In this document: positions 45,801 to 54,014 of the stretch, piece after piece
How positions within the stretch are numbered: position 1 is the first letter of the stretch
Layout of the letters: each line of letters starts with the position of its first letter
Source of the DNA: Planctomycetota bacterium
GTDB taxonomy: Bacteria; Planctomycetota; Planctomycetia; Gemmatales; Gemmataceae
Assembly (NCBI GenBank): GCA_021781415.1
Contig: JAJXWW010000163.1
Coordinates: 20,349 to 84,348 of the forward strand
Length of the DNA stretch: 64,000 nt
Direction of reading: 5' to 3'
Notes under the pieces: generated by a model
The model's input: the letters and a program-made list of their open reading frames with translations, nothing else
Told to the model about the DNA's origin: nothing
Databases searched by the model: none
Translations under genes and position numbers: made by a program

Positions 45801-45929
45801 CAACAGATGCGCGGCGCGTTCGATGGCTTCTTGGAGGCTTTCGGATCGAGAATGGTCCGTAGTCTGGCTAGGGTTTGGTCGATGAAAAGAGGTGTCGCGC
45901 TGCCGAACCCCGAAGGGACTCATCTTCAT
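42804..45929 (-). CDS. dabA: DabA, zinc-containing subunit of an inorganic-carbon transporter (DUF2309)
   Basis: The protein has 1041 residues, within the family range. The beta-carbonic-anhydrase-like zinc site is intact: Cys517 and Asp519 in FCIDEREESLRR, His705 in LIGHGSESLNNP and Cys720 in YNCGACGG. The Cys/Asp spacing of two and His/Cys spacing of 15 match the characterised bacterial DabA as I recall it. The N-terminus has the typical FIHHNTLHAFEDMPF. DabA hydrates CO2 vectorially with help of DabB. AGGA precedes the ATG, and a second ATG two codons later is equally possible. It is first in a three-gene operon. Confidence 0.94.
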   Translation of the reverse strand: MKMSPFGVRQRDTSFHRPNPSQTTDHSRSESLQEAIERAAHLLPSQGPITVFIHHNTLHAFEDMPFVDAVKQGAELFGCQPYLTEDRFRQELVRGRIRFGDLWEVLRDDLKEAAEEKIVDLCSRLNLRLAMLQSPLRTGPTEELVWFVAETDALRRIRAGVASTVREPLIAETRRWFLRDLRYNGKSGGDPPFASMLRGIFDRLDESKVENWSEAEWEEFTLRALWATCCRGVAGVPSFAPRTSEPIRHRDWLLAATGADADWLVNDEFIRFCAAFVDQGLTRWRLPRRDEGFFAAFSTLYRQKSGPSQSWRRTLRAELCRLKQEKTGPLDSIRESLDMLGVDETERYDYLAATLLALRGWAGMIRQMELRGDRVAHAAPQGSLVEYVAARLILERCVLTETARQAMAFSGPLRELRDAARKRLGPPSPPAVEPRAFLVFQLAQLLGWTPERLARMGAEEWTELLREIESFSEWERRRIFHRAYEKHFYDRALDTLALHAAEPARGAAPPRFQAVFCIDEREESLRRHLEEAANDVETESVAGFFHMAMYYRGATDAAFIPVCPVVIRPQHWVAEQATADCRDEFERRTRARRLLGSMAHRVHDATLAFFVGAFLTLSLGVLASLPLVARILSPRWTARLRERFGGWVRTPPRTRLRLERGDAPPGPEDRGWGFSEQEMSDRAEQLLRDMGVTARFSRLVLLIGHGSESLNNPYNSAYNCGACGGASGGPNARAMASILNAPGVRRRLEERGLVVPNDTLFVAGCHNTCNDSIEFFDLDRLPESHRQDFEAARRDLATACERNAHERCRRFLSAPLSLTLSEAQRHVEARSEDLAQPRPECGHATDALCIVGRRLATRGLFLDRRAFLASYDPTQDDEDASVLTRVLRAVLPVCAGINLEYYFSYVDNRGWGSGTKLPHNISALLGVMDGAASDLRTGLPWQMVEIHEPIRLLNIIETTPEVMLGILERDETIGRLCRNGWVHLALLHPRTRRVSVYRDGRFHLHEPRTRSLPRAASSLAWYRGWRDHLDFARIEPIERET

Positions 45930-46519
45930 TCCTAAGAAAAGTCAAAAAAACTTCAGTATAAGAGAATTGTAAAGCCCCCTCGAGGACCTTGCAAGAGCGC
46001 TTTGCGAATCGCTTTCATGCGAATCGTCCGAATGGTTCCCCGTAGTGAATACGGATCAAGAAATCGGTAAGCGTTGAACGTAGAGTGGGAGAAGGCTGAA
46101 ACGAGGGCGGAAGCCCGCCAAGATTTGGCACCGCGTGGGAGCCAACCCGAATATGTCACCACGGAGATCACAGAGAAAAAATAAACGATTGTCTCCCAAG
46201 AGGTTAAGCTCATGGAAGGGCGAACGAGTTTGCCGCGGCGACATGCGAGGCAGGTGTACTTCATTCATTTCTCGTTCTTCCTCTGAGCTGTCCGCGTTCT
46301 CTGAGGTGCGCAATCCAGGCTAACACCGCTCAATCGTCTATTTTTCGATTTTTGAGAGTGCGTTAGTCGGGTATGCCCGCGCAGCCTATAGATCTGAAGT
46401 GAGAGTCGAACTCGTGCAAAAGACGGATGTTCTCGACGCGGAGCGGAACGCATCGGTTACGCGCACCGCGTCGAGCGAGGGGAACGCGCTCCGCTTTGCG
46501 TCGCGTTCAACCCCTAGCT
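45930..46519. other. Intergenic region with a family C repeat
   Basis: About 590 bases without a convincing gene. At 46430-46510 there is a diverged family C palindrome (GACGCGGAGCGGAACGC and GCGCTCCGCTTTGCGTCGCG). The remaining bases are AT-richer and may hold the dabA promoter. A TTCGACTCTC phrase near 46397 on the minus strand resembles a T-arm but does not fold into a tRNA. Confidence 0.5.
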
Positions 46520-46945
46520 TTAGTAACCTTGACCGCCGCCATAGCCGCCGCGATCGCGATGTCCGCCACCGCCGTAGCCGCCGCGGTCGCGTTGACCGCC
46601 ACCGCCACCGTAGCCGCCGCGATCGCGTTGTCCGCCACCGCCGCCACCATAGCTTCCGCGACCGCCGCCTCCGTAGCCACCTCCCCCGCTGCGTTCCTCG
46701 CGGGGTCGGGCCTCGTTGACGGTCAGCGGCCGACCGCGAAACGGAGTGCCGTTGAGATTTTCAATCGCCGTGTCGGCTTCTCGATCGTTTTCCATTTCTA
46801 CGAAACCAAAGCCGCGCGAACGGCCAGTCTCTCGATCGGTGATGACCTGCGCCCGCGCTACCCCTCCGAAACTTTGGAACAGCGTCAACAGGTCGTCGGC
46901 GGTAACGTCCCACCCCAAATTGCCGACATAGATATTCTTCGCCAT
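46520..46945 (-). CDS. RNA-binding protein with one RRM domain and Gly-rich tail
   Basis: The protein has 141 residues. The RRM spans 1-85 with RNP2 as IYVGNL and RNP1 as RGFGFVEM. The C-terminal tail is built of [15 protein letters not shown] repeats (four RDRGGYGGG units), as in cyanobacterial cold-induced Rbp proteins and many planctomycete homologues. It probably binds single-stranded RNA and may act as an RNA chaperone, perhaps in the cold. I chose ATG 46945 ([12 protein letters not shown]), preceded by GGAAAGG. The frame is open upstream to 47050 without homology. Confidence 0.92.
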   Translation of the reverse strand: MAKNIYVGNLGWDVTADDLLTLFQSFGGVARAQVITDRETGRSRGFGFVEMENDREADTAIENLNGTPFRGRPLTVNEARPREERSGGGGYGGGGRGSYGGGGGGQRDRGGYGGGGGQRDRGGYGGGGHRDRGGYGGGQGY

Positions 46946-47711
46946 CGCAGAACCTTTCCGTGCCGGGTCGCCTCGACCACTCCCCGCGCGGGGGGCACTC
47001 AACAAAAATCGTCCGAAAATCAGTCCCCTCCGGTCCAACGACCGGAGCAAGTCGGGTTGTCGTCACCTCTCGGCTCGAGGCCGCGGTTTCATGTTTGACG
47101 TTGCCAGCCGAACGCGGACGATCGGCTAATTCCCAATCCTTTCTCCAGCCCAATGTCGCTCGACGACGGGATGAATCGCTCGGACGAGGAACGAGGGTAT
47201 CGGCCGGTGGTTTCGGGCTGAACTAACCCACCTTCTCGGAATCTTTCGCGGGAGACGACGACTCTGGAAAGGGAGTGAAACGCCATCGAAAAATTGCTGA
47301 GGAGGAAGGGAACTATCCTTCTCGACCGGACAACTCGTTCTCCTAACACGAACGCGCAAATCGACATCAATCCCAGCGGCCTCTTGCCGCCTAGCCGTCC
47401 TTATACCATTCTCAAATGAGGCTGTAAAGGCATTTTTTCGCTTCGCCGCGCCGAAAAGTATCGCCCTCTCCGACAGCGATTCCCACGAAGTAGTCTTCGC
47501 CGACCGAGCGGCGAAATTCGGCGTTCAATGGAGAGGAAGGCGTGGGCTTCGCAAAAGAGTGCATTTTTCTGGACAGAAGGCGCGAGAGTTGGTAAGGATA
47601 CGATGATGTCGAGGTTTGTGGTCGACGAAAGGTTGTTCGGGTTATTCGCTCTGGTGTGTCCGCTCGCGAAAACACCGGCGGCAATCCCATAAAAGAAAGG
47701 ATCCGATTCCC
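46946..47711. other. Long intergenic region between divergent genes
   Basis: About 765 bases separate the RRM gene from the ferredoxin gene, which point away from each other. Only short unsupported frames exist. A GC palindrome (CCCCGCGCGGGG) lies near 46982-46993, in the probable 5' leader of the RRM transcript. Long leaders are common for RNA-binding cold-shock genes, but no thermosensor structure could be established. Confidence 0.45.
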
Positions 47712-48023
47712 ATGACTCACACCGTCTGCGAGCCGTGCTACGACTGCAAGTACACCGATTGCGTGGCGGTCTGCCCGGTGGAATGCTTCTACCAAGACGA
47801 AAAGATGCTGTACATCGATCCGGCGGACTGCATCGACTGCGAAGCGTGCGTTCCCGAATGCCCCGTCGAGGCCATCTTCGCCGAGGCGAATGTGCCGGCG
47901 CAATGGGCCAGCTTCACTCCCATGAATGCCGAGCGCTCGACTGCGTTGAAGGACGCCGGAGAAGGGCACATCACCGAGAAGGGCGATGCGCAAGAAGGAC
48001 CAGAGTGCAAAAAGAAGGGTTGA
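47712..48023 (+). CDS. fdxA: Seven-iron ferredoxin
   Basis: The protein has 103 residues and begins MTHTVCEPCYDCKYTDCVAV. The N-terminal cluster motif is C-x7-C-x3-CP (for a [3Fe-4S]) and the second is CIDCEACVPECPVEAIF (for a [4Fe-4S]), the arrangement of FdxA-type low-potential ferredoxins. The end is acidic and Lys-rich (ECKKKG). The upstream in-frame extension to 47616 lacks homology. AAAGGA lies 13 bases before the ATG. Ferrochelatase follows 71 bases downstream on the same strand, but a shared role is not evident. Confidence 0.9.
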   Translation: MTHTVCEPCYDCKYTDCVAVCPVECFYQDEKMLYIDPADCIDCEACVPECPVEAIFAEANVPAQWASFTPMNAERSTALKDAGEGHITEKGDAQEGPECKKKG

Positions 48024-48094
48024 TGCGTTCGGTAATCGGCTATCGGCTATCGGTCGACAACAACGGATAGCCGATGGCCGATGGCCTCCGATTT

Positions 48095-49069
48095 ATGAGT
48101 ACAGGCGTTCTTCTCATCCAACTGGGCACCCCCGACGCTCCCGACGCGCCGGCCCTGCGACGCTATCTGCGCCAATTCCTCGGCGACCCGCGCGTCATCG
48201 AAGTGCCGCGCCTCAAGTGGTGGTTCATCCTCCGTCTGTTCGTACTGCCTTTCCGTCCCAGGCAATCCGCCGCGAAATATCGACGCATTTGGGATGCCGA
48301 GACCGGCTCGCCCTTGTTGCATTGGACGACGCGACAGTGCGAGGAGTTGCAAAAGGCGCTGCCGGAGCTACCCGTCAAGTTTGGCATGCAGGTCGGTAAT
48401 CCCCCGTTGGCCGAGACGGTGCGCGCGCTCATTCAGGGCGGCGTCGATCGTCTGATTGTCTTACCGATGTATCCGCAGTATTCGGCGACGACGACCGCAT
48501 CGGCGACAGATGTACTCTTTCAAGCCCTTCTGCAAGAACGCCGCGTGCCGGCGCTGCGCATCGTGCCGCCCTATTACGATCACCCGGCTTATCTCGACGC
48601 CGTGACCACCGTAATCCGCGACGATCTGGCGCGCCTGACCTGGCAGCCCGATCACTATCTACTGAGCTTTCATGGCATTCCCATCCGCTATGCCAAGAGC
48701 GGCGACCCGTATGCCACCCACGTCAAACGCACCACGGCGGGGTTGATCCAACGCCTGGGCTGGCCGCGCGACCGCTGGTCGCAGACCTTTCAATCGCTAT
48801 TCGGCCGCGAGGAATGGCTGAAACCGTACACCGAGCAAACGCTGGTGCGCCTGGCGAATCGAGGCATCAAACGGGTATTCGTGGCTACTCCGGGATTCAC
48901 GAGCGACTGCCTGGAGACGCTCGATGAGATCGGCCGCGAAGCGCGCGAGGCGTTCCAACATGCCGGTGGAGAAGAATTGCACCTCTGCCCGTGTCTAAAC
49001 GATTCCCCCGCCTGGATCGAGGCGATGAAGACCATCGTTCGAGAAGAAGGCCGCGGCTGGATTGCTTGA
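48095..49069 (+). CDS. hemH: Ferrochelatase
   Basis: The protein has 324 residues and inserts Fe2+ into protoporphyrin IX, the last step of heme synthesis. It begins STGVLLIQLGTPDAPDAPALRRYLRQFLGDPRVIE, the typical family start. The catalytic His193 is in LLSFHGIPIRY, and the second metal or proton site is Glu in PGFTSDCLETLDEIG. The protein is cytoplasmic, with the usual LPMYPQYSATTTAS. I chose ATG 48095 rather than the in-frame ATG seven codons upstream because only the later start fits the family. No other heme gene is nearby. Confidence 0.95.
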   Translation: MSTGVLLIQLGTPDAPDAPALRRYLRQFLGDPRVIEVPRLKWWFILRLFVLPFRPRQSAAKYRRIWDAETGSPLLHWTTRQCEELQKALPELPVKFGMQVGNPPLAETVRALIQGGVDRLIVLPMYPQYSATTTASATDVLFQALLQERRVPALRIVPPYYDHPAYLDAVTTVIRDDLARLTWQPDHYLLSFHGIPIRYAKSGDPYATHVKRTTAGLIQRLGWPRDRWSQTFQSLFGREEWLKPYTEQTLVRLANRGIKRVFVATPGFTSDCLETLDEIGREAREAFQHAGGEELHLCPCLNDSPAWIEAMKTIVREEGRGWIA

Positions 49070-49078
49070 ACCGACATC

Positions 49079-49990
49079 TCAATCCGCCGAACGAAGCCAG
49101 ACGCGGCGCGAGGTTCCGCCATTCTCGCGAGCCAGCTGAGCCAGTGGACCATCCGAAAGCGCAGCGCGGCGGCGCGTCAACTCCAGCGTATGAATGGCCG
49201 AACGTCCTCGATTTTTCCGCGTGATCTCGGCGACCTCGCGCGGTTGCAGGTCGCCAGCGTCGGTGAGAAAGTAGATGGCATCGGGTTGGAGATCGAGCGC
49301 GCGACGAAGTGCGGCTAGGTGATTCGAAACGCCTTCGGCCTCAAGACCGAGAAGATGAGCAACCGCCTTCTCCACAATCGACGACTCGGCGGGCAATAAT
49401 CCCCGCTGCCCTTCCACGGACACGGAAGCGGCAAATGCGTTGTAGTCGATGACTTGAAAGCGAATGGAGGACGGCAGACGCCGAAGACGGGAGATCAATT
49501 CTCGACGCGCGAAGTCCAGTTTGCGGTCGAGTCCCATGCTCACGGAGCGATCGAGGACATAGACGACGCGGCTCGACGCGGCAGGAAGTGGAAACAGGTC
49601 GCCACCCCTCCCCCTATCCGCCCCGCTGGACGATGGCTCGGATGTGCCGGTCGTTCGAGCGGGCGTGGGATCTTCAACCAACTTAGGCCCCGGTACCGAG
49701 GACGACTCTTGAGGTATCGGCGGAGCCTCCTTCAGCTGGGCCCCGACGACGACATCGACGGGTACTAAATCTTCGGGCCACTCCCGTTCGACACCCAATT
49801 TGGCAGAGGGCGTATCGAGGACACAGGTATCCACCATCATCCGTTCGCTCTCGATGGCCAGCGTGGGAAAGCCGCTGGGTGATGGCCACAACCACAACGC
49901 CGCGAACAGAATACCGTGTAAAATCAACGACCCCAACAGCGGCACGGCAATCGCGTGAAAGGTCCAACCTCGTCTGGTGGAAGTAGGCAT
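49079..49990 (-). CDS. Membrane-anchored VWA-domain protein
   Basis: The protein has 303 residues with one N-terminal membrane helix (IAVPLLGSLILHGILFAALWLW), a Pro/Ser-rich linker (about 60-130) and a von Willebrand factor A domain (about 140-300). The metal-ion site is DRSVSM (DxSxS) with Thr/Asp candidates in FLTDAGDL. Such proteins often assist in assembly or sensing at the cell surface, but no partner, such as a MoxR ATPase, is adjacent. The gene converges with ferrochelatase, with nine bases between the stops. AGAGATCCTC precedes the ATG. Confidence 0.82.
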   Translation of the reverse strand: MPTSTRRGWTFHAIAVPLLGSLILHGILFAALWLWPSPSGFPTLAIESERMMVDTCVLDTPSAKLGVEREWPEDLVPVDVVVGAQLKEAPPIPQESSSVPGPKLVEDPTPARTTGTSEPSSSGADRGRGGDLFPLPAASSRVVYVLDRSVSMGLDRKLDFARRELISRLRRLPSSIRFQVIDYNAFAASVSVEGQRGLLPAESSIVEKAVAHLLGLEAEGVSNHLAALRRALDLQPDAIYFLTDAGDLQPREVAEITRKNRGRSAIHTLELTRRRAALSDGPLAQLARENGGTSRRVWLRSAD

Positions 49991-50132
49991 GAGGATCTCT
50001 TTTGGGTACTTTGCTTAAGCTCGGAAGTTCTCTCGACCGATAACAAATGTATCGAGAGGCGGTGCAACCCAGCGAAGGATGCCCCCCTGAGCCAATCACC
50101 TTGATGAAGAGTCGTTGTCGTGTGGTGTTGAC

Positions 50133-50179
50133 CCACCTCAAGAGGAGCGGTGGCGCAAGGCTGCGCCACCGCTTTTTTT
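50133..50179 (+). terminator. Strong intrinsic terminator, possible attenuator for the downstream gene
   Basis: AGCGGTGGCGCA (50146-50157) pairs perfectly with TGCGCCACCGCT (50162-50173) around AGGC, followed by seven T. No gene on the plus strand ends nearby; the next plus-strand gene starts 84 bases downstream. CCACC at 50133-50137 could alternatively pair with GGTGG at 50149-50153, which would disrupt the terminator, and GTGG near 50122 could in turn pair with CCAC. This is the layout of an attenuator, but no ligand or leader peptide is identified. Confidence 0.75.
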
Positions 50180-50262
50180 CGCGCGCCTTGCGTACGCTCT
50201 CCGCGCATGGGACAATCGATACCGAGCGACCGTCCGCCACGCAAGAGCAAACGGGAGGAACG

Positions 50263-50523
50263 ATGGCCGTCACGAGCAACGGTTCGACGCCGAGATCGGA
50301 TGCCTCAACGCAGCGTTGCCCGCGTCGCATCGTATTGCTGCGCGCGGGCGAGGAGAGCGAAGTCGAGCGCGTCTTGCTTGAGTATCGAGGCGCGGAGATC
50401 AGCGGGAAACGCCTCCATGCCGATGTGCCACGTTTGGCCGACGAACATCGGGGGCGAACGGTGGCCGCCGAGTGGCAGAGCGCGCTCGGTTGGACGCGCT
50501 TTCTGTGGTGCCGCCAAGCCTGA
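50263..50523 (+). CDS. Small protein of unknown function
   Basis: The protein has 86 residues, starts at ATG 50263 with a very good site (GGGAGGAACG), and has no signal peptide or membrane helix. The middle is charged (LLRAGEESEVERVLLEYRGA), and it ends EWQSALGWTRFLWCRQA. I recognise no family. It lies between a possible attenuator and recQ, on the same strand as recQ and 78 bases before it. The ribosome binding site and charge pattern support a real gene. Confidence 0.65.
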   Translation: MAVTSNGSTPRSDASTQRCPRRIVLLRAGEESEVERVLLEYRGAEISGKRLHADVPRLADEHRGRTVAAEWQSALGWTRFLWCRQA

Positions 50524-50601
50524 CATACACATGCTAAATGATTGCTCTTTTCAACTCATCCACGATCCGGCATGATGGACGCCATTCCAGGAGTCTCCGT
50601 C

Positions 50602-52473
50602 ATGTCCGAGCCGAAAGCCACTGGGTCGTTGGCCGATCTGCAAGAGATCATCGCTCGCCACTGGGGTTATCGCACGCTGAGGCCGTTGCAGGGGCAGGCG
50701 ATGCAAGCCGTCCTCGACCGACGCGATTCGCTCGTCGTGTTACCGACCGGCGGGGGTAAGTCGCTGTGCTATCAAGCGCCTGCGGTATTGCGCGGCGGCA
50801 CGACCGTGGTCATCTCGCCGCTCATCGCTTTGATGAAGGATCAAGTCGATAGCCTGCGCGCGTGCGGCATCGCCGCCGTCTCGATCGACAGTTCGTTGTC
50901 GGCCAACGAACGCTTCGCCTGCGAGATGGACGTTCGCCAGGGTGAAGTGCGTCTACTCTTTCTGTCGCCGGAACGGCTGGTGCAGACCGATTTCTTCCGC
51001 GTGCTGCAACAGATCGAGGTATGCACCTTCGCCATCGACGAAGCGCACTGCATCAGCCATTGGGGCCACGATTTTCGTCCAGAGTACCGGCAAATGAGCC
51101 GACTGCGAGAATTCTTTCCCCAGGCCACGGTTCACGCCTATACGGCCACCGCGACCGAGCAGGTACGCGCCGACATCATCGCGCAGTTGGCTCTGAGAGA
51201 TCCCGTCGAGTTGGTCGGCAACTTCGACCGGCCCAATCTGATCTACCGCATCCTGCCGCGGCAAGACACCTTGAAGCAATCGCTCGACGTGCTGGAACGC
51301 CACGAAGGGGAGGCCGGCATTATTTACTGTCTGCGACGGCGCGACGTGGACGAATTGGCCGCCTCTCTTCAGAAGAAAGGCATCAAGGCCCGCGGCTATC
51401 ACGCCGGCATGAGCGGCGACGAACGCCAGAATGCCCAGGAAGCTTTCGCTTCGGAACAAGTCGATGTCATCGTCGCCACGGTGGCGTTCGGCATGGGCAT
51501 CGATCGCTCCAACGTGCGTTTCGTCCTCCATGCGGCCATGCCCAAATCGCTGGAACACTATCAGCAAGAGACGGGGCGAGCCGGACGCGATGGCCTAGAG
51601 GCCGAGTGCGTTTTGCTGTACTCCGGCGGCGATCTCTACTCGTTTCGATCGATCCTGGCGAAATCGGCCAAGGAAGCAGGCGTCGAAACGCACTTGCCCC
51701 ATGCCTTCAAGCATCTCGACGACATGGACCGCTATTGTCGCGGCGCGCTATGCCGTCACGCCGCTCTGGTGCGCTACTTCGGCCAAGAGTACCCAGGCGA
51801 TAGCTGCAATGCCTGCGATGTCTGCTTGGGCGATACCGAGGCGGTGCCCGACGCAACCGTGGTGGCGCAGAAGATTCTCTCGTGCGTGGCGCGGGTGAAA
51901 GAAGGCTTCGGCATCGGCCACGTCGCATCCGTGCTGCGCGGCGAAAACTCCGAGAACCTCCGCAAACGGGGGCACGATAAACTCACGACATTCGGCTTAC
52001 TCCGAGGTCACGGCAAGGCCGATGTGCGCGATTGGGTGTATCAACTCATCGCGCAAGGCGTGCTGGTGCAAGTCGGCGACGAATACCCACTATTGCGATT
52101 GAACGAGGCTTCGTGGGAAGTGATGCGAGGCCAACGACAAGTTCGCCTGGTGCAACTCGTTCGCCGCAAGAAGGGCGAACAGCCCCAAAAAGCGAAAGTC
52201 GAAACGATTTCATGGGAGGGCGTGGACCGCGCATTGTTCGAGGAACTGCGGCACTTGCGGCGCGATCTGGCACGCGATCGGCAAGTCGCTCCGTTCATCG
52301 TGTTCACCGACAACACGCTGCGCGAAATGGCGCGCATGCGTCCCTCGACACTCGAACGTATGCGCCTGATACCCGGCATCGGCGACAGGCGCTTGCGCGA
52401 CTTCGGAGCGTTGTTTTTACAGATCGTCGCCGATTACTGTCGCAAACACGGACTGCCGTTCGATGTCCTGTGA
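50602..52473 (+). CDS. recQ: ATP-dependent DNA helicase RecQ
   Basis: The protein has 623 residues. The helicase core shows motif I TGGGKSLCY, motif II DEAHCISHWGHDFRPEY, motif III TATAT, motif IV-V with ATVAFGMGIDRSNVRFV and motif VI QQETGRAGRDG. The zinc-binding part has Cys residues in CRHAALVRYFGQEY and SCNACDVC, then a winged helix (LTTFGLLRGHG) and a C-terminal HRDC-like domain (RPSTLERMRLIPGIGDRRL). It unwinds DNA in recombination repair. I chose ATG 50602 (MSEPKATG), which has GGAG before it, over two ATGs about ten codons upstream. Confidence 0.94.
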   Translation: MSEPKATGSLADLQEIIARHWGYRTLRPLQGQAMQAVLDRRDSLVVLPTGGGKSLCYQAPAVLRGGTTVVISPLIALMKDQVDSLRACGIAAVSIDSSLSANERFACEMDVRQGEVRLLFLSPERLVQTDFFRVLQQIEVCTFAIDEAHCISHWGHDFRPEYRQMSRLREFFPQATVHAYTATATEQVRADIIAQLALRDPVELVGNFDRPNLIYRILPRQDTLKQSLDVLERHEGEAGIIYCLRRRDVDELAASLQKKGIKARGYHAGMSGDERQNAQEAFASEQVDVIVATVAFGMGIDRSNVRFVLHAAMPKSLEHYQQETGRAGRDGLEAECVLLYSGGDLYSFRSILAKSAKEAGVETHLPHAFKHLDDMDRYCRGALCRHAALVRYFGQEYPGDSCNACDVCLGDTEAVPDATVVAQKILSCVARVKEGFGIGHVASVLRGENSENLRKRGHDKLTTFGLLRGHGKADVRDWVYQLIAQGVLVQVGDEYPLLRLNEASWEVMRGQRQVRLVQLVRRKKGEQPQKAKVETISWEGVDRALFEELRHLRRDLARDRQVAPFIVFTDNTLREMARMRPSTLERMRLIPGIGDRRLRDFGALFLQIVADYCRKHGLPFDVL

Positions 52474-52492
52474 AGCAAAGCCGGCATCGCCC

Positions 52493-53134
52493 TCAATTCA
52501 GAACGCGCGCTCCCAACTCGGTCGCGGCCACATCGTCGATGTCGGCCAGCGCCCGATAGGCCCGCGCACGACCGGCAAAGGCATCCGGCGTGGGATCGCT
52601 GGCGAGCGCGCGCGTGAATGCCTCGATGGCTTTCTGATATTCTCGATTGGTCAAGTGCATTTCGCCGATCAGGCAGCCCACGTCGGAAACCACGCCGTTG
52701 CTCGATGCCGTTGCCTCAAGATCTTCTTCTCGATAATTGCGATACTTCTCGCGGACGATCTCGGCAACACGCTTGAGGGTGGCGCGATTATGCTTGACTC
52801 CCTTAAAAGCGCTATCGTCGCCGCGCACAAACAGGAAGAGGGCATGCAGGTCCGCATCGTACTCGCGCAACCAATCGTCGGTATGACCGTGTGAGATCGT
52901 GTCGAAGAGATCGACGAGCTTCGCCGCCGCCCGATTCTCCAAGGTGTCCACGGCCTCCTTGGCCCCGGTAAGCGCCTCCACGAAGAGAAACAGCCCATCG
53001 CCGCGGTGTTTCAACCAACGCAGCGCGTCGAGATCGCCTTCGAGCGCGCGCAGCAGATGGTAGATCTCTGGCTCCTCGTGCTTCAACCAGTCGAGCGTAA
53101 TCTCCGCCGTTTGAGTGCCGCCGTCTTGCTTCAT
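52493..53134 (-). CDS. Soluble helical protein with C-terminal TPR-like repeat
   Basis: The protein has 213 residues, no signal peptide or membrane segment. It starts at ATG 53134 with GAGGGAACC before it. The N-terminal part is rich in charged helices (LDWLKHEEPEIYHLLRALEG). The C-terminal part contains a TPR-like repeat (GEMHLTNREYQKAIEAFTRA). The protein is probably cytoplasmic and binds another protein. I know no family name. It converges with recQ, with 19 bases between them. Confidence 0.68.
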   Translation of the reverse strand: MKQDGGTQTAEITLDWLKHEEPEIYHLLRALEGDLDALRWLKHRGDGLFLFVEALTGAKEAVDTLENRAAAKLVDLFDTISHGHTDDWLREYDADLHALFLFVRGDDSAFKGVKHNRATLKRVAEIVREKYRNYREEDLEATASSNGVVSDVGCLIGEMHLTNREYQKAIEAFTRALASDPTPDAFAGRARAYRALADIDDVAATELGARVLN

Positions 53135-53577
53135 GGTTCCCTCAACGCTTGGTGTCCATCTCAAGGCGAAAAGTCCTCGAAGTAACATCACCACATCGCA
53201 AGGGTACTCGTCAAGGTTTCCTCGCCTTGGACGCGACTATCGCCCCTCGATTTAGCTGCGTCGATTCAGCTGGCAAGGCGATCGGTCGCCTCGGATGGTT
53301 TTGTCAACCAGCTGACGACACCGAGCAGCACGGAACTCTTCGATCCCTCCGATTTGTCTCCAGAATACTCCTTTTTCTTAAACTTTGTCTCGTCCATTTG
53401 ACAGAACCGCGATCTCGATTTATGCTTCTGAAGAATCCGTGTGGAATTGCGGACCCCCCTCCGTTGTTCGATTGCGACGCTTCCGCCGGTAACATCTCCC
53501 CTCTCACGATGCCGAATGTCGATTTCTCAATCCATTTTCCACAGGCTGGGAACGAAGCCTGAGAGTGAGGGATAGCG
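53135..53577. other. Intergenic region upstream of the pseudopilin genes
   Basis: About 440 bases with no supportable gene. It should contain the promoter of the Tad-type pseudopilin operon; TTGTCT and TATAAT-like boxes were not found with good spacing. Confidence 0.4.
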
Positions 53578-54000
53578 ATGATCGTCAACCAATTCCCACG
53601 TCGATTTCGATGCGCCGCCGCGACGGTCGAGTTCGCCTTTGTGGCACCGATCTTTTTTATAATGGTGCTGGGACTGATCGAGATTGGCCGCGCATGCATG
53701 GTGACGGAACTGCTGAACGAGGCGGCGCGCCGAGGCTGCCGTGCGGGAGTCATCGAGGGAACGAACTCCACCGCCATTCAAACGGCGGCGACCAACTATC
53801 TCAGCGGCGTCGGAATCAACGGGGAATCGGCGAACGTCTACGTCAATGATACCCCCGCCGGCACCACCAACGTGGCGACGATGCCGGCTTATACGGAGAT
53901 CACCGTGGTTGTGACCGTGCCGGTCAGCGATGTGGCCTGGACACCGTTATGGTTCGTGCCTGGGAGTCTTACGGGACAATACACCATGCGTCGAGAATGA
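53578..54000 (+). CDS. TadE-like pseudopilin, first copy
   Basis: The protein has 140 residues with a short basic N-terminus, then a TadE-type segment (AAATVEFAFVAPIFFIMVLGLIEIGRA) holding the conserved Glu of the pilin-like helix. A beta-rich C-terminal half follows. TadE proteins are minor pseudopilins of the tight-adherence (Flp pilus) system, processed by TadV-type peptidases. GAGGGATAGCG precedes the ATG. The next TadE-like gene starts 14 bases downstream, and a TadG-like one after that, so all three likely form one operon. The system's ATPase, secretin and platform genes are not in the window. Confidence 0.88.
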   Translation: MIVNQFPRRFRCAAATVEFAFVAPIFFIMVLGLIEIGRACMVTELLNEAARRGCRAGVIEGTNSTAIQTAATNYLSGVGINGESANVYVNDTPAGTTNVATMPAYTEITVVVTVPVSDVAWTPLWFVPGSLTGQYTMRRE

Positions 54001-54014
54001 GAGGAATAAACATC

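Noticed and set aside
46385..46445. tRNA-like T-arm (GAGTTCGACTCTC on the minus strand)
   Set aside because: No matching acceptor, D or anticodon arm could be folded around it.
47412..47993. Minus-strand frame overlapping the ferredoxin gene
   Set aside because: The ferredoxin frame has all cluster Cys residues; the opposite frame is its shadow plus unsupported sequence.
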